A stretch of 64,000 nt of DNA from CAYVUB01 sp964454675 (GTDB taxonomy: Bacteria > Bacteroidota > Bacteroidia > Flavobacteriales > Flavobacteriaceae): positions 1-64,000 of the forward strand of contig CAYVUB010000007.1 in the NCBI GenBank assembly GCA_964454675.1, given 5' to 3'. The notes below the pieces were generated by a model. The model did not search any database, was not told the DNA's origin, and was given only the letters and a program-made list of their open reading frames with translations. This document shows positions 9,531 through 17,812 of the stretch, in pieces (the stretch's first letter is position 1; each line of letters opens with the position of its first letter). The translations under genes were made by a program, and so were the position numbers.

Positions 9531-9679
9531 GATTTTATAACAATGTCCTCATTTAAGACAATCCTCTTCACAACTATCAATGTGTCTTTTACCATTAAGG
9601 GGTTAAGGTAATTAAGCCGTTCATTAAGTATTTCTTAATGCAACTTAATATCTTAATGGTTATTATAAAAATTTATTTG

Positions 9680-10690
9680 TTACCATTTCACAATCACACT
9701 TCCCCAAGTAAATCCGCTACCAAAAGCTGCCAAAACCACTGTATCGCCTTCTTTTATTTTGCCTTGTTCCCAAGCTTCGGTTAAAGCAATTGGTATGGAT
9801 GCTGCCGTGGTATTACCATATTTCATGATATTGTTATACACCTGGTCATCGTTAAGTTTGAATTTCTTTTGAATAAACTGCGAAATTCTCAAATTTGCCT
9901 GATGCGGAATCAACATATCAATATCGCTTACTTGCAACTTGTTTTTCACCAAACCTTCCATAATCACTTCGCTAAAACGAACGACTGCATTTTTAAACAC
10001 AAATTGGCCATTCATATAGGGGAAATAACTTTCATCATTTGGGTCGTTATCGGCAAGAATATCGTTTATCCAACGTTTTCCCATACCTGGTGCAATCAAT
10101 GACAGTTCTTCTGCGTGTTGCCCTTCAGAATGTAAATGTGTTGATAAAATGCCTTTGGTTGTATCTTCTTCACGAGTTAAAACCGCTGCGCCTGCGCCAT
10201 CACCAAAAATTACCGACACCGCACGACCACGCGTAGTTTTATCCAAGCCGTGTGAATGTAATTCAGAACCTATAACGAGAATGTTTTTGTACATTCCTGT
10301 TTTGATAAATTGATCGGCCACAGAAATCCCATAAACAAACCCCGAACATTGATTGCGAATGTCAATGGCACCAACGGTTTTGATATCCAATGCTTGTTGT
10401 ACTTGCACTCCCGGGCCAGGAAAATAATAATCCGGACTTAAGGTAGCAAACACAATAAAATCGATGTCATCTTTATCAATTCCCGCACGTTCAATGGCTA
10501 TTTTTGCAGCTTTCACACCCATTACAGAAGTGGTATCGCCGGAGTTTGGCACTATCCAGCGGCGTTCCTGAATACCTGTACGTTCCTGAATCCACTCATC
10601 GTTGGTTTCCATGATTTTTGACAAGTCGTCATTTGTTACTACATTATCCGGAACATAATATCCAAGACCAATAATTTTTGAATTATACAT
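9680..10690 (-). CDS. fabH: 3-oxoacyl-ACP synthase III (KAS III)
   Basis: A 336-residue enzyme that starts fatty acid synthesis by condensing an acyl-CoA primer with malonyl-ACP. The catalytic triad is visible: cysteine in NQCSGFVYGIS (about residue 114), histidine in LIPHQANLRI and asparagine in YGNTTAASIPI. Length and motifs are standard. It is a single gene here, not in a fab cluster. A second, more divergent KAS III homologue lies at 40049. Confidence 0.93.
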   Translation of the reverse strand: MYNSKIIGLGYYVPDNVVTNDDLSKIMETNDEWIQERTGIQERRWIVPNSGDTTSVMGVKAAKIAIERAGIDKDDIDFIVFATLSPDYYFPGPGVQVQQALDIKTVGAIDIRNQCSGFVYGISVADQFIKTGMYKNILVIGSELHSHGLDKTTRGRAVSVIFGDGAGAAVLTREEDTTKGILSTHLHSEGQHAEELSLIAPGMGKRWINDILADNDPNDESYFPYMNGQFVFKNAVVRFSEVIMEGLVKNKLQVSDIDMLIPHQANLRISQFIQKKFKLNDDQVYNNIMKYGNTTAASIPIALTEAWEQGKIKEGDTVVLAAFGSGFTWGSVIVKW

Positions 10691-10806
10691 AGACTAATTA
10701 ATTTTTTTCAATATACATTTTAAAAAGCAAATATTGTCAATTTCTCAGAAACAAGCCGCAAAATTAATCAATATTAACTATTTCACTTTTAATATGACGC
10801 AAAAAA

Positions 10807-10848
10807 TGTCAGTTTGTCACTTTGCAAGCCTTGGCATTTTTATTGACA
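10807..10848 (+). promoter_or_regulatory. Putative heat-shock/sigma-54-like control region of htpG
   Basis: Two direct TGTCA words (10807-10811 and 10815-10819) precede TTGGCATTTTTATTGACA. The latter contains GG (10833-10834), ten bases, then GA (10845-10846), close to the GG-N10-GC layout of sigma-54 promoters. No TAnnTTTG box was found between here and the ATG at 10918, and there is no CIRCE inverted repeat. Function is inferred only. Confidence 0.35.
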
Positions 10849-10917
10849 TTGCAGAGTGAACGAAAAAATCAGATTTCTGCAAGACAAGTGGAAATAACTT
10901 ATAAAATTTAACGAATT

Positions 10918-12801
10918 ATGACTAAAGGCACTATTAATGTTTCCGTAGAGAATATTTTTCCATTGATTAAAAAATTCCTCTACAGCGATCACGAGATTTT
11001 TTTACGTGAATTGATCAGTAACGCAACCGATGCGACTTTAAAACTCAAACACCTTACCAACATTGGTGAAGCCAAAGTAGAATATGGCAACCCAACCATT
11101 GAAGTGAAAATTGATAAAGAAGGTAAAAAGCTTCATATCATTGACCAGGGATTGGGAATGACCGCCGAAGAAGTTGAAAAATACATCAACCAGGTGGCGT
11201 TTTCGGGTGCTGAAGAATTTTTGGATAAGTACAAGGATTCAGCCAAAGATTCCGGTATTATCGGTCATTTCGGACTCGGTTTTTACTCGGCATTTATGGT
11301 GGCTGAAAAGGTAGAGATCATCACCAAATCTTACCAAGATGCGCCGGCGGCACACTGGATTTGCGATGGCAGCCCGGAGTTTACGATAGAACCTCACGGC
11401 AAAACCGAACGCGGCACGGAAATCATCCTGCACATTGCCGAAGATTCTACCGAGTTTCTTGAAGATGCCCGCATCAAAACCTTGTTGTTGAAATATAACA
11501 AGTTTATGCCTGTCCCAATCAAGTTTGGGACCAAAGAAGAAACCTTGCCATTACCCGAAGGCGCAGACAAAGATGCAAAACCCGAATCCGTTACAGTTGA
11601 CAACATTATCAACAACCCGAATCCGGCGTGGATCAAACAACCTGTCGATTTGAAAGATGAAGACTATAAAGATTTCTACCGTGAGCTGTACCCAATGCAG
11701 TTTGAAGAACCGTTGTTCAACATTCATTTGAATGTGGATTATCCTTTCAATCTGACGGGGATTTTGTATTTCCCGAAAATGACCCAGGATTTGAACATTC
11801 AAAAAGATAAAATTCAACTCTATCAAAATCAGGTATATGTCACAGATAATGTAGAGGGCATTGTACCTGAATTTTTAACGATGCTTCGTGGTGTGATTGA
11901 TTCGCCGGATATTCCGTTGAATGTATCACGCTCGTATTTGCAAGCTGACGGTGCCGTGAAAAAGATTTCCTCTTACATCACACGTAAAGTGGCTGATAAA
12001 TTGAAATCACTGTTTAGCGAACAACGTGAAGATTTTGAAACGAAATGGAACGATATCAAAATTGTGATAGAATACGGTATGCTGAGCGAAGACAAATTCT
12101 TTGAAAAAGCAGAAGCATTCGCATTGTATCCGTCAGTTGATGGTAAATATTACACATACGAGGAATTATTTAACCGCATCAAAGCCAATCAAACGGACAA
12201 AGACGGTAAGCTGGTAATCCTTTACGCATCCAACCAGGAAGCGCAGCACAGTTATATTGAAGCGGCAAAAACGAAAGGTTATGAAGTATTGTTGCTGGAT
12301 TCACCTATTGTAAGCCATTTGATGCAAAAACTGGAATCTACCAAAGAAAACATTTCGTTTGCGCGTGTGGATGCAGATTCTGTGGATAATTTAATCAAGA
12401 AAGACGAAACCAAAATTTCGAAGTTAACGGACGAGCAAAAAACGGAATTGGAAACTGTTTTGAAAGACGCCATTCCATCAGAAAAATTTATGGTGCAACT
12501 GGAAGCGTTGGATAGTGATGCCGCACCGTTTATGATTACACAGCCGGAATTTATGCGACGTATGAAAGAAATGCAAGCCACCGGTGGCGGTATGTTTGGA
12601 TTTGGCAATATGCCCGAAATGTACAATTTGGTAGTGAATACCAATTCAGATTTGGCAAATGATATTCTGAACACCAAAACCAAAGCCAAACAAGAACGCT
12701 TGATCAATCAAAGTTTGGATTTGGCACGCTTATCTCAAGGATTGCTGAAAGGTAAAGAACTGAGCGATTTTATAAAACGTTCGTATGATATGATTAAATA
12801 A
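10918..12801 (+). CDS. htpG: Molecular chaperone HtpG (Hsp90)
   Basis: A 627-residue cytosolic Hsp90. The GHKL ATPase domain shows ELISNATDATLKL (N box), IIDQGLGMT (G1) and GHFGLGFYSAFMV (G2) within residues 20-130. The middle domain includes NVSRSYLQADGAVKKIS, and the C-terminal dimer region ends at residue 627. It is monocistronic, with a terminator 25 bp downstream. The 5' region lacks the usual -7 box and carries a different conserved-looking element. Confidence 0.96.
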   Translation: MTKGTINVSVENIFPLIKKFLYSDHEIFLRELISNATDATLKLKHLTNIGEAKVEYGNPTIEVKIDKEGKKLHIIDQGLGMTAEEVEKYINQVAFSGAEEFLDKYKDSAKDSGIIGHFGLGFYSAFMVAEKVEIITKSYQDAPAAHWICDGSPEFTIEPHGKTERGTEIILHIAEDSTEFLEDARIKTLLLKYNKFMPVPIKFGTKEETLPLPEGADKDAKPESVTVDNIINNPNPAWIKQPVDLKDEDYKDFYRELYPMQFEEPLFNIHLNVDYPFNLTGILYFPKMTQDLNIQKDKIQLYQNQVYVTDNVEGIVPEFLTMLRGVIDSPDIPLNVSRSYLQADGAVKKISSYITRKVADKLKSLFSEQREDFETKWNDIKIVIEYGMLSEDKFFEKAEAFALYPSVDGKYYTYEELFNRIKANQTDKDGKLVILYASNQEAQHSYIEAAKTKGYEVLLLDSPIVSHLMQKLESTKENISFARVDADSVDNLIKKDETKISKLTDEQKTELETVLKDAIPSEKFMVQLEALDSDAAPFMITQPEFMRRMKEMQATGGGMFGFGNMPEMYNLVVNTNSDLANDILNTKTKAKQERLINQSLDLARLSQGLLKGKELSDFIKRSYDMIK

Positions 12802-12826
12802 GAATCAAGAGCCAAGAAACAAGACG

Positions 12827-12858
12827 AAACCACTTTGTGAAAACGAGGTGGTTTTTTT
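12827..12858 (+). terminator. Terminator of htpG
   Basis: AAACCAC (12827-12833) pairs with GTGGTTT (12848-12854), followed by T residues to 12858. Confidence 0.8.
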
Positions 12859-12983
12859 GTTGGTTAATTTTTATAGGTTTAAAATTGTTATTTATATATT
12901 TTATTGGGAAAAACCGCTAACTTCGTTTTTTTACTCTAAAAGCAATTAAAACCGGCTTTTAGGTTAATGTTAACTGCAAACGT

Positions 12984-14195
12984 ATGAAGAAAATGCACAT
13001 AATCTTGTTTCTTTTTTTATTGTCGTTTCTGTCTGCGTTTTCTCAAACGAAAAAAATAGAAGGAGATACTGCTTATTGGTTTAAAGGAAATATTGAATTT
13101 CAAAAAACTTTAGAATTAAAGGATTTTGAAAAATCTTCCGATGAATTTAATTTTAGATTTCGGAATCACGGACAAATAATTGAAATTTCAAAAAACAATT
13201 CAGCATATAATGGAACTATAACAAATTACATTTATCATACTAAAAAAGCAAAAACAAATAGAACCGAAACTTTATCAAATAAAGTTGTTTTGTCATCAAA
13301 ACAAGCTGAAAGCATCTATAATATTGTTCAAAACTCTAAAATTTTAGATTTGCCAACAGATGAAAGTATAGAAAACTGGAAACAGGGATTTGACGGAATA
13401 ACTTATATCATTGAACATTCTGATAAAAATAACTATTGGTTCAAAAACTATTGGACACCAACTGCACAAGATTCAATTCCGGAAGCATTAATTGTTTTAG
13501 ATTTAGTAAAGAATCTGTCCGACATACTAAATTTACAAGAAACATACTCATCATTTAAAAACACTTTACCAAAGAAAGGTTGTTATAATTCAGAAGGATT
13601 AGCAACTATGTGTTATGTGCCAAATTCTTTAGACTTAGGATATAGTGGAGCTACAAAATTGCCCTTAGGATTTTACGCTTCTTATAGTGCATCTTATATA
13701 GGTAAAACAAAAATTAATTCAGGTGTTGCTTTACAATACAACTTTGACAACAACGGATTTTATCATTTGAATCTCCAAACATCAAAATGGAATATATTCT
13801 ACAAAAAATCAAATATTTCCGATTTTATAGTATATAACTATCAGAACAGGAAACTCAATATTGATGACACAAAAAATAAATTTCAAAATCATCAAATCAA
13901 GTATGGTTTAAATCTCAAAAACAATATTGGTATCGGAGTTGGCTTAGATTATTTATCAGGTAATTACGAAAAAACAGGAGGACACATTTACACTCACAAA
14001 TGGTTTTCAAAACCAAATATTAGTACCGTAATAGCTTCTTCTATATTTGACAATCAAATAAATTACAAAGCAGAAATATTGAAATCATTTAACCTAAATC
14101 ATAAATTACCAATACAGGGAGTTTTTTTAGGATTAGCTTATGAAGACTTTATAGATTATAAAGATTTGTATTTTAAGGTTCAAATATTCTTTTAA
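12984..14195 (+). CDS. Unrecognised secreted protein, probable outer-membrane barrel
   Basis: A 403-residue protein with a clear signal peptide (HIILFLFLLSFLSAFSQ, cleaved near residue 21). The first 180 residues look like a soluble domain. The second half (about 210-403) is a series of alternating polar/hydrophobic strands and ends in FKVQIFF. A terminal aromatic residue after such strands is typical of outer-membrane barrels. I do not recognise a family. It is AT-rich relative to htpG and opens an accessory stretch. Confidence 0.6.
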   Translation: MKKMHIILFLFLLSFLSAFSQTKKIEGDTAYWFKGNIEFQKTLELKDFEKSSDEFNFRFRNHGQIIEISKNNSAYNGTITNYIYHTKKAKTNRTETLSNKVVLSSKQAESIYNIVQNSKILDLPTDESIENWKQGFDGITYIIEHSDKNNYWFKNYWTPTAQDSIPEALIVLDLVKNLSDILNLQETYSSFKNTLPKKGCYNSEGLATMCYVPNSLDLGYSGATKLPLGFYASYSASYIGKTKINSGVALQYNFDNNGFYHLNLQTSKWNIFYKKSNISDFIVYNYQNRKLNIDDTKNKFQNHQIKYGLNLKNNIGIGVGLDYLSGNYEKTGGHIYTHKWFSKPNISTVIASSIFDNQINYKAEILKSFNLNHKLPIQGVFLGLAYEDFIDYKDLYFKVQIFF

Positions 14196-14204
14196 AAGAA
14201 CGCT

Positions 14205-14243
14205 ACCACACCCCGGAAATTTCGGGATGTATCTGTGGTTTTA
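14205..14243 (+). terminator. Terminator after the 403-residue secreted protein
   Basis: ACCACA (14205-14210) pairs with TGTGGT (14234-14239), with an inner CCCGAAATTTCGGG-like stem, and is followed by TTTT. Confidence 0.6.
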
Positions 14244-14292
14244 AAAGCAAGCCAAGATTTAACGTTTAATTAAATTCAGTAATTTTCCCTAA

Positions 14293-14547
14293 TCAAAAAA
14301 ATATTGGGATAATTCAAATCCATCATACGATGATTTAAGTAAAGCCTATTATAAATCTTGGAGTATAACAAGTAACACATCTAACAAAGTAAATTCAATT
14401 ACCAAAGAATGGGAGAGAATTTTTGATGTAAATCTTGACTTCACTTTTTATAATACAAAAAAACAAGAATGGAAAACAATAAATAATACTGTGCGTTTTG
14501 TCTTTGGACAAAATGATAAAATAATTGAAGTTTACGGAATAAATTAA
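14293..14547 (+). pseudogene. 3' remnant of an unknown gene
   Basis: An open frame of 84 codons runs from just after a TAA at 14290 to the stop at 14545-14547, but it has no ATG near its beginning. It reads like the ordinary C-terminal end of a soluble protein (for example NTVRFVFGQNDKIIEVYGIN). The stop lies 3 bp before the next gene, as in an operon. I read it as the surviving 3' end of a truncated gene whose 5' part was lost when flanking DNA was rearranged. Confidence 0.4.
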
Positions 14548-14550
14548 AGA

Positions 14551-14823
14551 ATGTGTGGAATAGATTGGTCATTTTTTGACAAAGATTTTTTTAAGAATTT
14601 TTTTAGTGCACTAATCGGAACGGGAACTGCACTATTGATTTTTTATATGACATTGAGGTCTGATAAGAAAAAATCAAAAGAAGAAGAGGAACAACAAAAC
14701 CAAAGAAGACTTAATTATCTCTCAAATATTATTACTGCAACGAAAAATCAAGCCGAATCATTTGTTAAAAATTTAGAAAAAAGTATTCTTACGTTTAAAA
14801 AACTAACAAAAAAGGTATATTAA
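14551..14823 (+). CDS. Small membrane-anchored protein with coiled coil
   Basis: A 90-residue protein. A hydrophobic segment (FFSALIGTGTALLIFYMTL, about residues 16-34) is followed by a charged linker (KKKSKEEEEQQNQRRL) and a helical, probably coiled-coil tail. This is the layout of a signal-anchor protein with a cytoplasmic helix. It starts 3 bp after the remnant ORF, so it was probably the distal gene of that operon. It ends close to a hairpin and may itself be shortened. No family recognised. Confidence 0.45.
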   Translation: MCGIDWSFFDKDFFKNFFSALIGTGTALLIFYMTLRSDKKKSKEEEEQQNQRRLNYLSNIITATKNQAESFVKNLEKSILTFKKLTKKVY

Positions 14824-14831
14824 ATAATCAC

Positions 14832-14857
14832 AAAATACACTTAAAAGTGTATTTTTG
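14832..14857 (+). promoter_or_regulatory. Palindromic operator overlapping the TAC promoter
   Basis: An 11-bp perfect inverted repeat, AAAATACACTT (14832-14842) and AAGTGTATTTT (14845-14855), separated by AA. Its right arm overlaps a perfect -7 box TATTTTTG (14850-14857). It lies 20 bp before the GTG start of the toxin gene. This is the expected place for autorepression by the HTH antitoxin. It could also terminate the upstream 90-residue gene. Confidence 0.6.
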
Positions 14858-14876
14858 CTTGCAAACAAATAATAAA

Positions 14877-15398
14877 GTGAATATATTTGCTCTTGAAATA
14901 TGGGATGATGAAGGTGCTAAATGTACTTTTTATACTGTAAAATATGATGATGATGATACAAATGAAACTGATTTATTCTTTGAAAAATATGATGCAATGG
15001 CAGAATACAAAGAAGTAAATCAGGAATTATTATCTTTTATTTTATTAGCAATAGGAAATGATCACGGAGCAATTGACGAATTATTTAATCGGGCAGAAAA
15101 TGAAGTTAAAGGATTACCTGTACAGGGTAAAGTTACGGTTGATGAAATAACATATCATTACCCTGATTTTCCTTTAAGAATATATGCTTTAAAAATAACA
15201 AACAATATAGTTATTCTTTTCAACGGAGGTATCAAAGATGGTTCAACAAATCAAACCAGTTCATTACATTTAGAATGGAGAGCAGCTTGTGAATTCGCAA
15301 AACGGATTGACGAAGCTATTCGTGATGGTTCGATTATTGTAGATGAAAAAAACAGAAAACTTACTAATTATGATGGTTCTGACGAAATCATCCTCTAA
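14877..15398 (+). CDS. Putative toxin of a TAC-like module
   Basis: A 173-residue protein of no family I can name with confidence. I chose the GTG at 14877 because the alternative GTG at 14847 lies inside the palindromic promoter. The C-terminal half (LRIYALKITNNIVILFNGGIK) has the beta-strand pattern of RelE/HigB-like toxins, where a strand reading as ivILhGgiK is common, but the protein is almost twice their usual length. Its position as the first gene before an XRE antitoxin and a SecB-like chaperone suggests a toxin. The role is an inference from context. Confidence 0.55.
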   Translation: MNIFALEIWDDEGAKCTFYTVKYDDDDTNETDLFFEKYDAMAEYKEVNQELLSFILLAIGNDHGAIDELFNRAENEVKGLPVQGKVTVDEITYHYPDFPLRIYALKITNNIVILFNGGIKDGSTNQTSSLHLEWRAACEFAKRIDEAIRDGSIIVDEKNRKLTNYDGSDEIIL

Positions 15399-15415
15399 AC
15401 CTAAATATAATAATT

Positions 15416-15823
15416 ATGAGAAGCAAGGTAGCACAAAGGATTTTAGCCGAAACACCCGAAGAAACAAAAATCTTCGCAAGGCTGTATGCTGATATAGTGG
15501 TACGCTTAAATCAGCTTTTGAAAGAAAAAGGACTTAGCCAGAAAGACTTAGCCGATAAATTGGAAAAAAGACCTTCGGAAATTAATAAATGGTTGATAGG
15601 TGAACATAATTTCACATTACGTTCTCTTGCTAAACTAGAAGCTGAACTCGGAGAAACAATCATCAATGTTCCTCAAAGAAAGACTATATCTTCATCAGAA
15701 AGTGATAAGAAATATGTTACAGTATATAGAAACTCACATATAAGCACAACTGATGTAGAGTACACAAATGTTTGGAAAAATTCTAACACTAAATCAAAAG
15801 GGCATCTAGCAAATGTCAGCTAA
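15416..15823 (+). CDS. XRE-family antitoxin with C-terminal extension
   Basis: A 135-residue protein. A helix-turn-helix lies at about residues 31-84 (LLKEKGLSQKDLADKLE, then SEINKWLIGEHNFTLRSLAKL), as in HigA antitoxins. The tail (about 86-135) is polar and probably disordered with scattered aromatics (YVTVYRNSH, VEYTNVW). In chaperone-controlled TA systems such a tail is the chaperone-addiction segment. The gene begins 17 bp after the putative toxin and overlaps the SecB-like gene by 11 bp, so translation of the two is probably coupled. Confidence 0.8.
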   Translation: MRSKVAQRILAETPEETKIFARLYADIVVRLNQLLKEKGLSQKDLADKLEKRPSEINKWLIGEHNFTLRSLAKLEAELGETIINVPQRKTISSSESDKKYVTVYRNSHISTTDVEYTNVWKNSNTKSKGHLANVS

Positions 15824-16265
15824 TATGTTAAAACCAGAAAAAATAGAAATTGTAGATTTCAAAATCATTAAAGGACAAATAAACAGTCCTTTTGATTTTG
15901 AGATTGAAAAGGCTGAAGGTCATACATTTAATGTTGATTTTGAACTAGGGTTTAATTTGGACGATAAATTAATAAAAGCTAGTTTTTCAATAAATGTTGA
16001 AACCAAAAGCAAGCAGAAAAATGTTGAAGAAGCAACAGGTTTTTTTAGTTTTGATTATGTTTTTTATGTAGATAACATAGAAGAATTAACGAAATTAGAA
16101 AAAGATGAAATTGTATCATTGCATCCGGCTTTAGGGAATGCTTTGGCATCAATAACTTATTCTACCTCAAGAGGAATCCTGATGACGCGTTTTCAGGGAA
16201 CAGCTTTAAGAAATTTTATTTTACCTGTTATAAACCCTAATGATTTATTAGAAAAAGGGAAATAA
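15813..16265 (+). CDS. SecB-like chaperone of the TAC module
   Basis: A 150-residue protein, close to SecB in length (about 155). Its C-terminal half shows the SecB pattern: LHPALGNALASITYSTSRG then LPVINPNDLLEKG, matching the family's helix with an RG turn followed by a LaPvnp segment. Solitary SecB-like proteins encoded after a toxin and antitoxin define TAC systems, in which the chaperone stabilises the antitoxin. An in-frame ATG at 15825 is an alternative start. A terminator follows 25 bp downstream. Confidence 0.78.
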   Translation: MSANMLKPEKIEIVDFKIIKGQINSPFDFEIEKAEGHTFNVDFELGFNLDDKLIKASFSINVETKSKQKNVEEATGFFSFDYVFYVDNIEELTKLEKDEIVSLHPALGNALASITYSTSRGILMTRFQGTALRNFILPVINPNDLLEKGK

Positions 16266-16289
16266 TTAGTAATCTAAGCAAAATAGAAG

Positions 16290-16328
16290 ATGTCCCATTT
16301 ATCATAAATATTTGGGACATTTTTTTTT
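16290..16328 (+). terminator. Terminator of the TAC-like operon
   Basis: ATGTCCCA (16290-16297) pairs with TGGGACAT (16313-16320), followed by eight T. Confidence 0.88.
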
Positions 16329-16379
16329 AAAATCAATTATGAAAGAGGTTATAAAAGACTTTGCACTCTTATAAACTAT

Positions 16380-16411
16380 AACCACTTCCTTACAAAAAGT
16401 GGTTTTTTTTT
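16380..16411 (+). terminator. Second plus-strand terminator before der
   Basis: AACCACTT (16380-16387) pairs with AAGTGGTT (16397-16404), followed by T to 16411. It lies between the TAC operon and the convergent der gene and protects either from read-through. Confidence 0.7.
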
Positions 16412-16443
16412 AGTTGACCCGGCACTTTTCTTCAAATAGAAAC

Positions 16444-17748
16444 TTACTTCTGCCGCATATAAATACTAATCGGCACACCGTTAAAATCAAAATGTTCGCG
16501 AAGCTGGTTTTCCAGAAACCGCTTGTATGGTTCTTTAACGTATTGCGGCAAATTACAGAAAAACGCAAATTGCGGCTGCGGCGTTGGCAGCTGCATGATG
16601 TATTTGATTTTAACGTATTTTCCTTTTAATGCCGGCGGCGGATTGTTTTCAATAATGGGTAATAATACTTCATTCAACACACTGGTTTTTATCTTTTTTG
16701 AACGGTTGTTATACACCTCAACGGCGGTTTCAATAGCTTTAAAAATACGCTGCTTGTTCAATACCGAAATAAACACAATCGGCACATCGGTAAACGGCTC
16801 CATGTCACTTCTTATTTTCTTTTCAAAATCTCTGGCAGAATTGGTATCTTTTTCTACCAAATCCCATTTATTGACCAAAACCACAATGCCTTTACGGTTG
16901 CGTTCTGCCAGCCAGAAAATATTTTGGTCTTGTCCGTCAAAACCTCTGGTAGCATCTACAACCAGCAGGCATACATCGGCATGTTCAATAGCTCTTACAC
17001 TGCGCATTACAGAGTAAAACTCCAAATCTTCCTTAACTTTGGATTTTCGGCGTATTCCGGCGGTATCTACCAGATTGAATTCAAACCCGAAACGGTTGTA
17101 TTTTGTATCGATGGCATCGCGCGTGGTTCCTGCAATATCTGTCACAATATAGCGGTCTTCGCCTATCAAAGCATTTATAAACGATGATTTTCCGGCATTG
17201 GGACGACCAACCACGGCAAAACGTGGCAGTTCGGTTTCTTCAGTTTCTTCAACCTCGGGCAAAGCGGCCACCACCGCATCGAGTAAATCGCCGGTACCGC
17301 TGCCGTTGGTGCTGGCAATGGTAAAATATTCGCCTAATCCTAAACTATAAAACTCTACGGCATCTTCGGCACGTTTGTTATTATCCACTTTATTGACCGC
17401 CAAAAATACGGGCTTATTCACCCTACGCAGTAATTTGGCAACGTCTTCATCCATACCTGTCACACCCGTTTCTACATCTACCACAAAAATTATTGCATCG
17501 GCTTCATCAATGGCCAGTTCGACTTGTTTGTCAATTTCGGCTTCAAAAATATCGTCACTGCCCACAACATAACCACCGGTATCGATGACCGAAAATTCTT
17601 TACCATTCCATTCCGATTTTCCATAATGACGGTCTCTGGTTACGCCACTCACGGCATCAACAATGGCTTCTCTTCGCTGAATTAAACGATTAAACAATGT
17701 TGATTTCCCTACATTTGGCCTTCCTACTATGGCTACTATATTACTCAT
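16444..17748 (-). CDS. der: Ribosome-assembly GTPase Der (EngA)
   Basis: A 434-residue GTPase with two consecutive G domains and a C-terminal KH-like domain, acting in 50S subunit assembly. The first G domain starts at IVAIVGRPNVGKSTLFNRL with DTGG and NKVD. The second begins at FAVVGRPNAGKSSFINALI (about residue 177) with DTAG and NKWD. The KH-like end includes PPPALKGKYVKIKYIMQLP. Length is standard. Confidence 0.96.
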   Translation of the reverse strand: MSNIVAIVGRPNVGKSTLFNRLIQRREAIVDAVSGVTRDRHYGKSEWNGKEFSVIDTGGYVVGSDDIFEAEIDKQVELAIDEADAIIFVVDVETGVTGMDEDVAKLLRRVNKPVFLAVNKVDNNKRAEDAVEFYSLGLGEYFTIASTNGSGTGDLLDAVVAALPEVEETEETELPRFAVVGRPNAGKSSFINALIGEDRYIVTDIAGTTRDAIDTKYNRFGFEFNLVDTAGIRRKSKVKEDLEFYSVMRSVRAIEHADVCLLVVDATRGFDGQDQNIFWLAERNRKGIVVLVNKWDLVEKDTNSARDFEKKIRSDMEPFTDVPIVFISVLNKQRIFKAIETAVEVYNNRSKKIKTSVLNEVLLPIIENNPPPALKGKYVKIKYIMQLPTPQPQFAFFCNLPQYVKEPYKRFLENQLREHFDFNGVPISIYMRQK

Positions 17749-17812
17749 GATTTTGATTTACGATGTACGATTTTTGATTTACGATTTTGACTGCCTACTG
17801 AAGCCTGCAAAC

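Larger units (their letters stand above)
9276..9679. other. Gene-free spacer with two related terminators
   Basis: This 404-bp stretch between the TonB receptor and fabH holds two similar hairpin-plus-T-run structures (listed separately) and a 3' part full of short TTAA-containing words (CATTAAG, CTTAATG, TTAATG, about 9594-9662). I see no ORF or RNA gene. The two terminator blocks look like diverged copies of one roughly 60-bp segment. Confidence 0.5.

Noticed and set aside
10700..10917. CIRCE/HrcA operator before htpG
   Set aside because: The inverted TTAGCACTC-N9-GAGTGCTAA pattern is absent.
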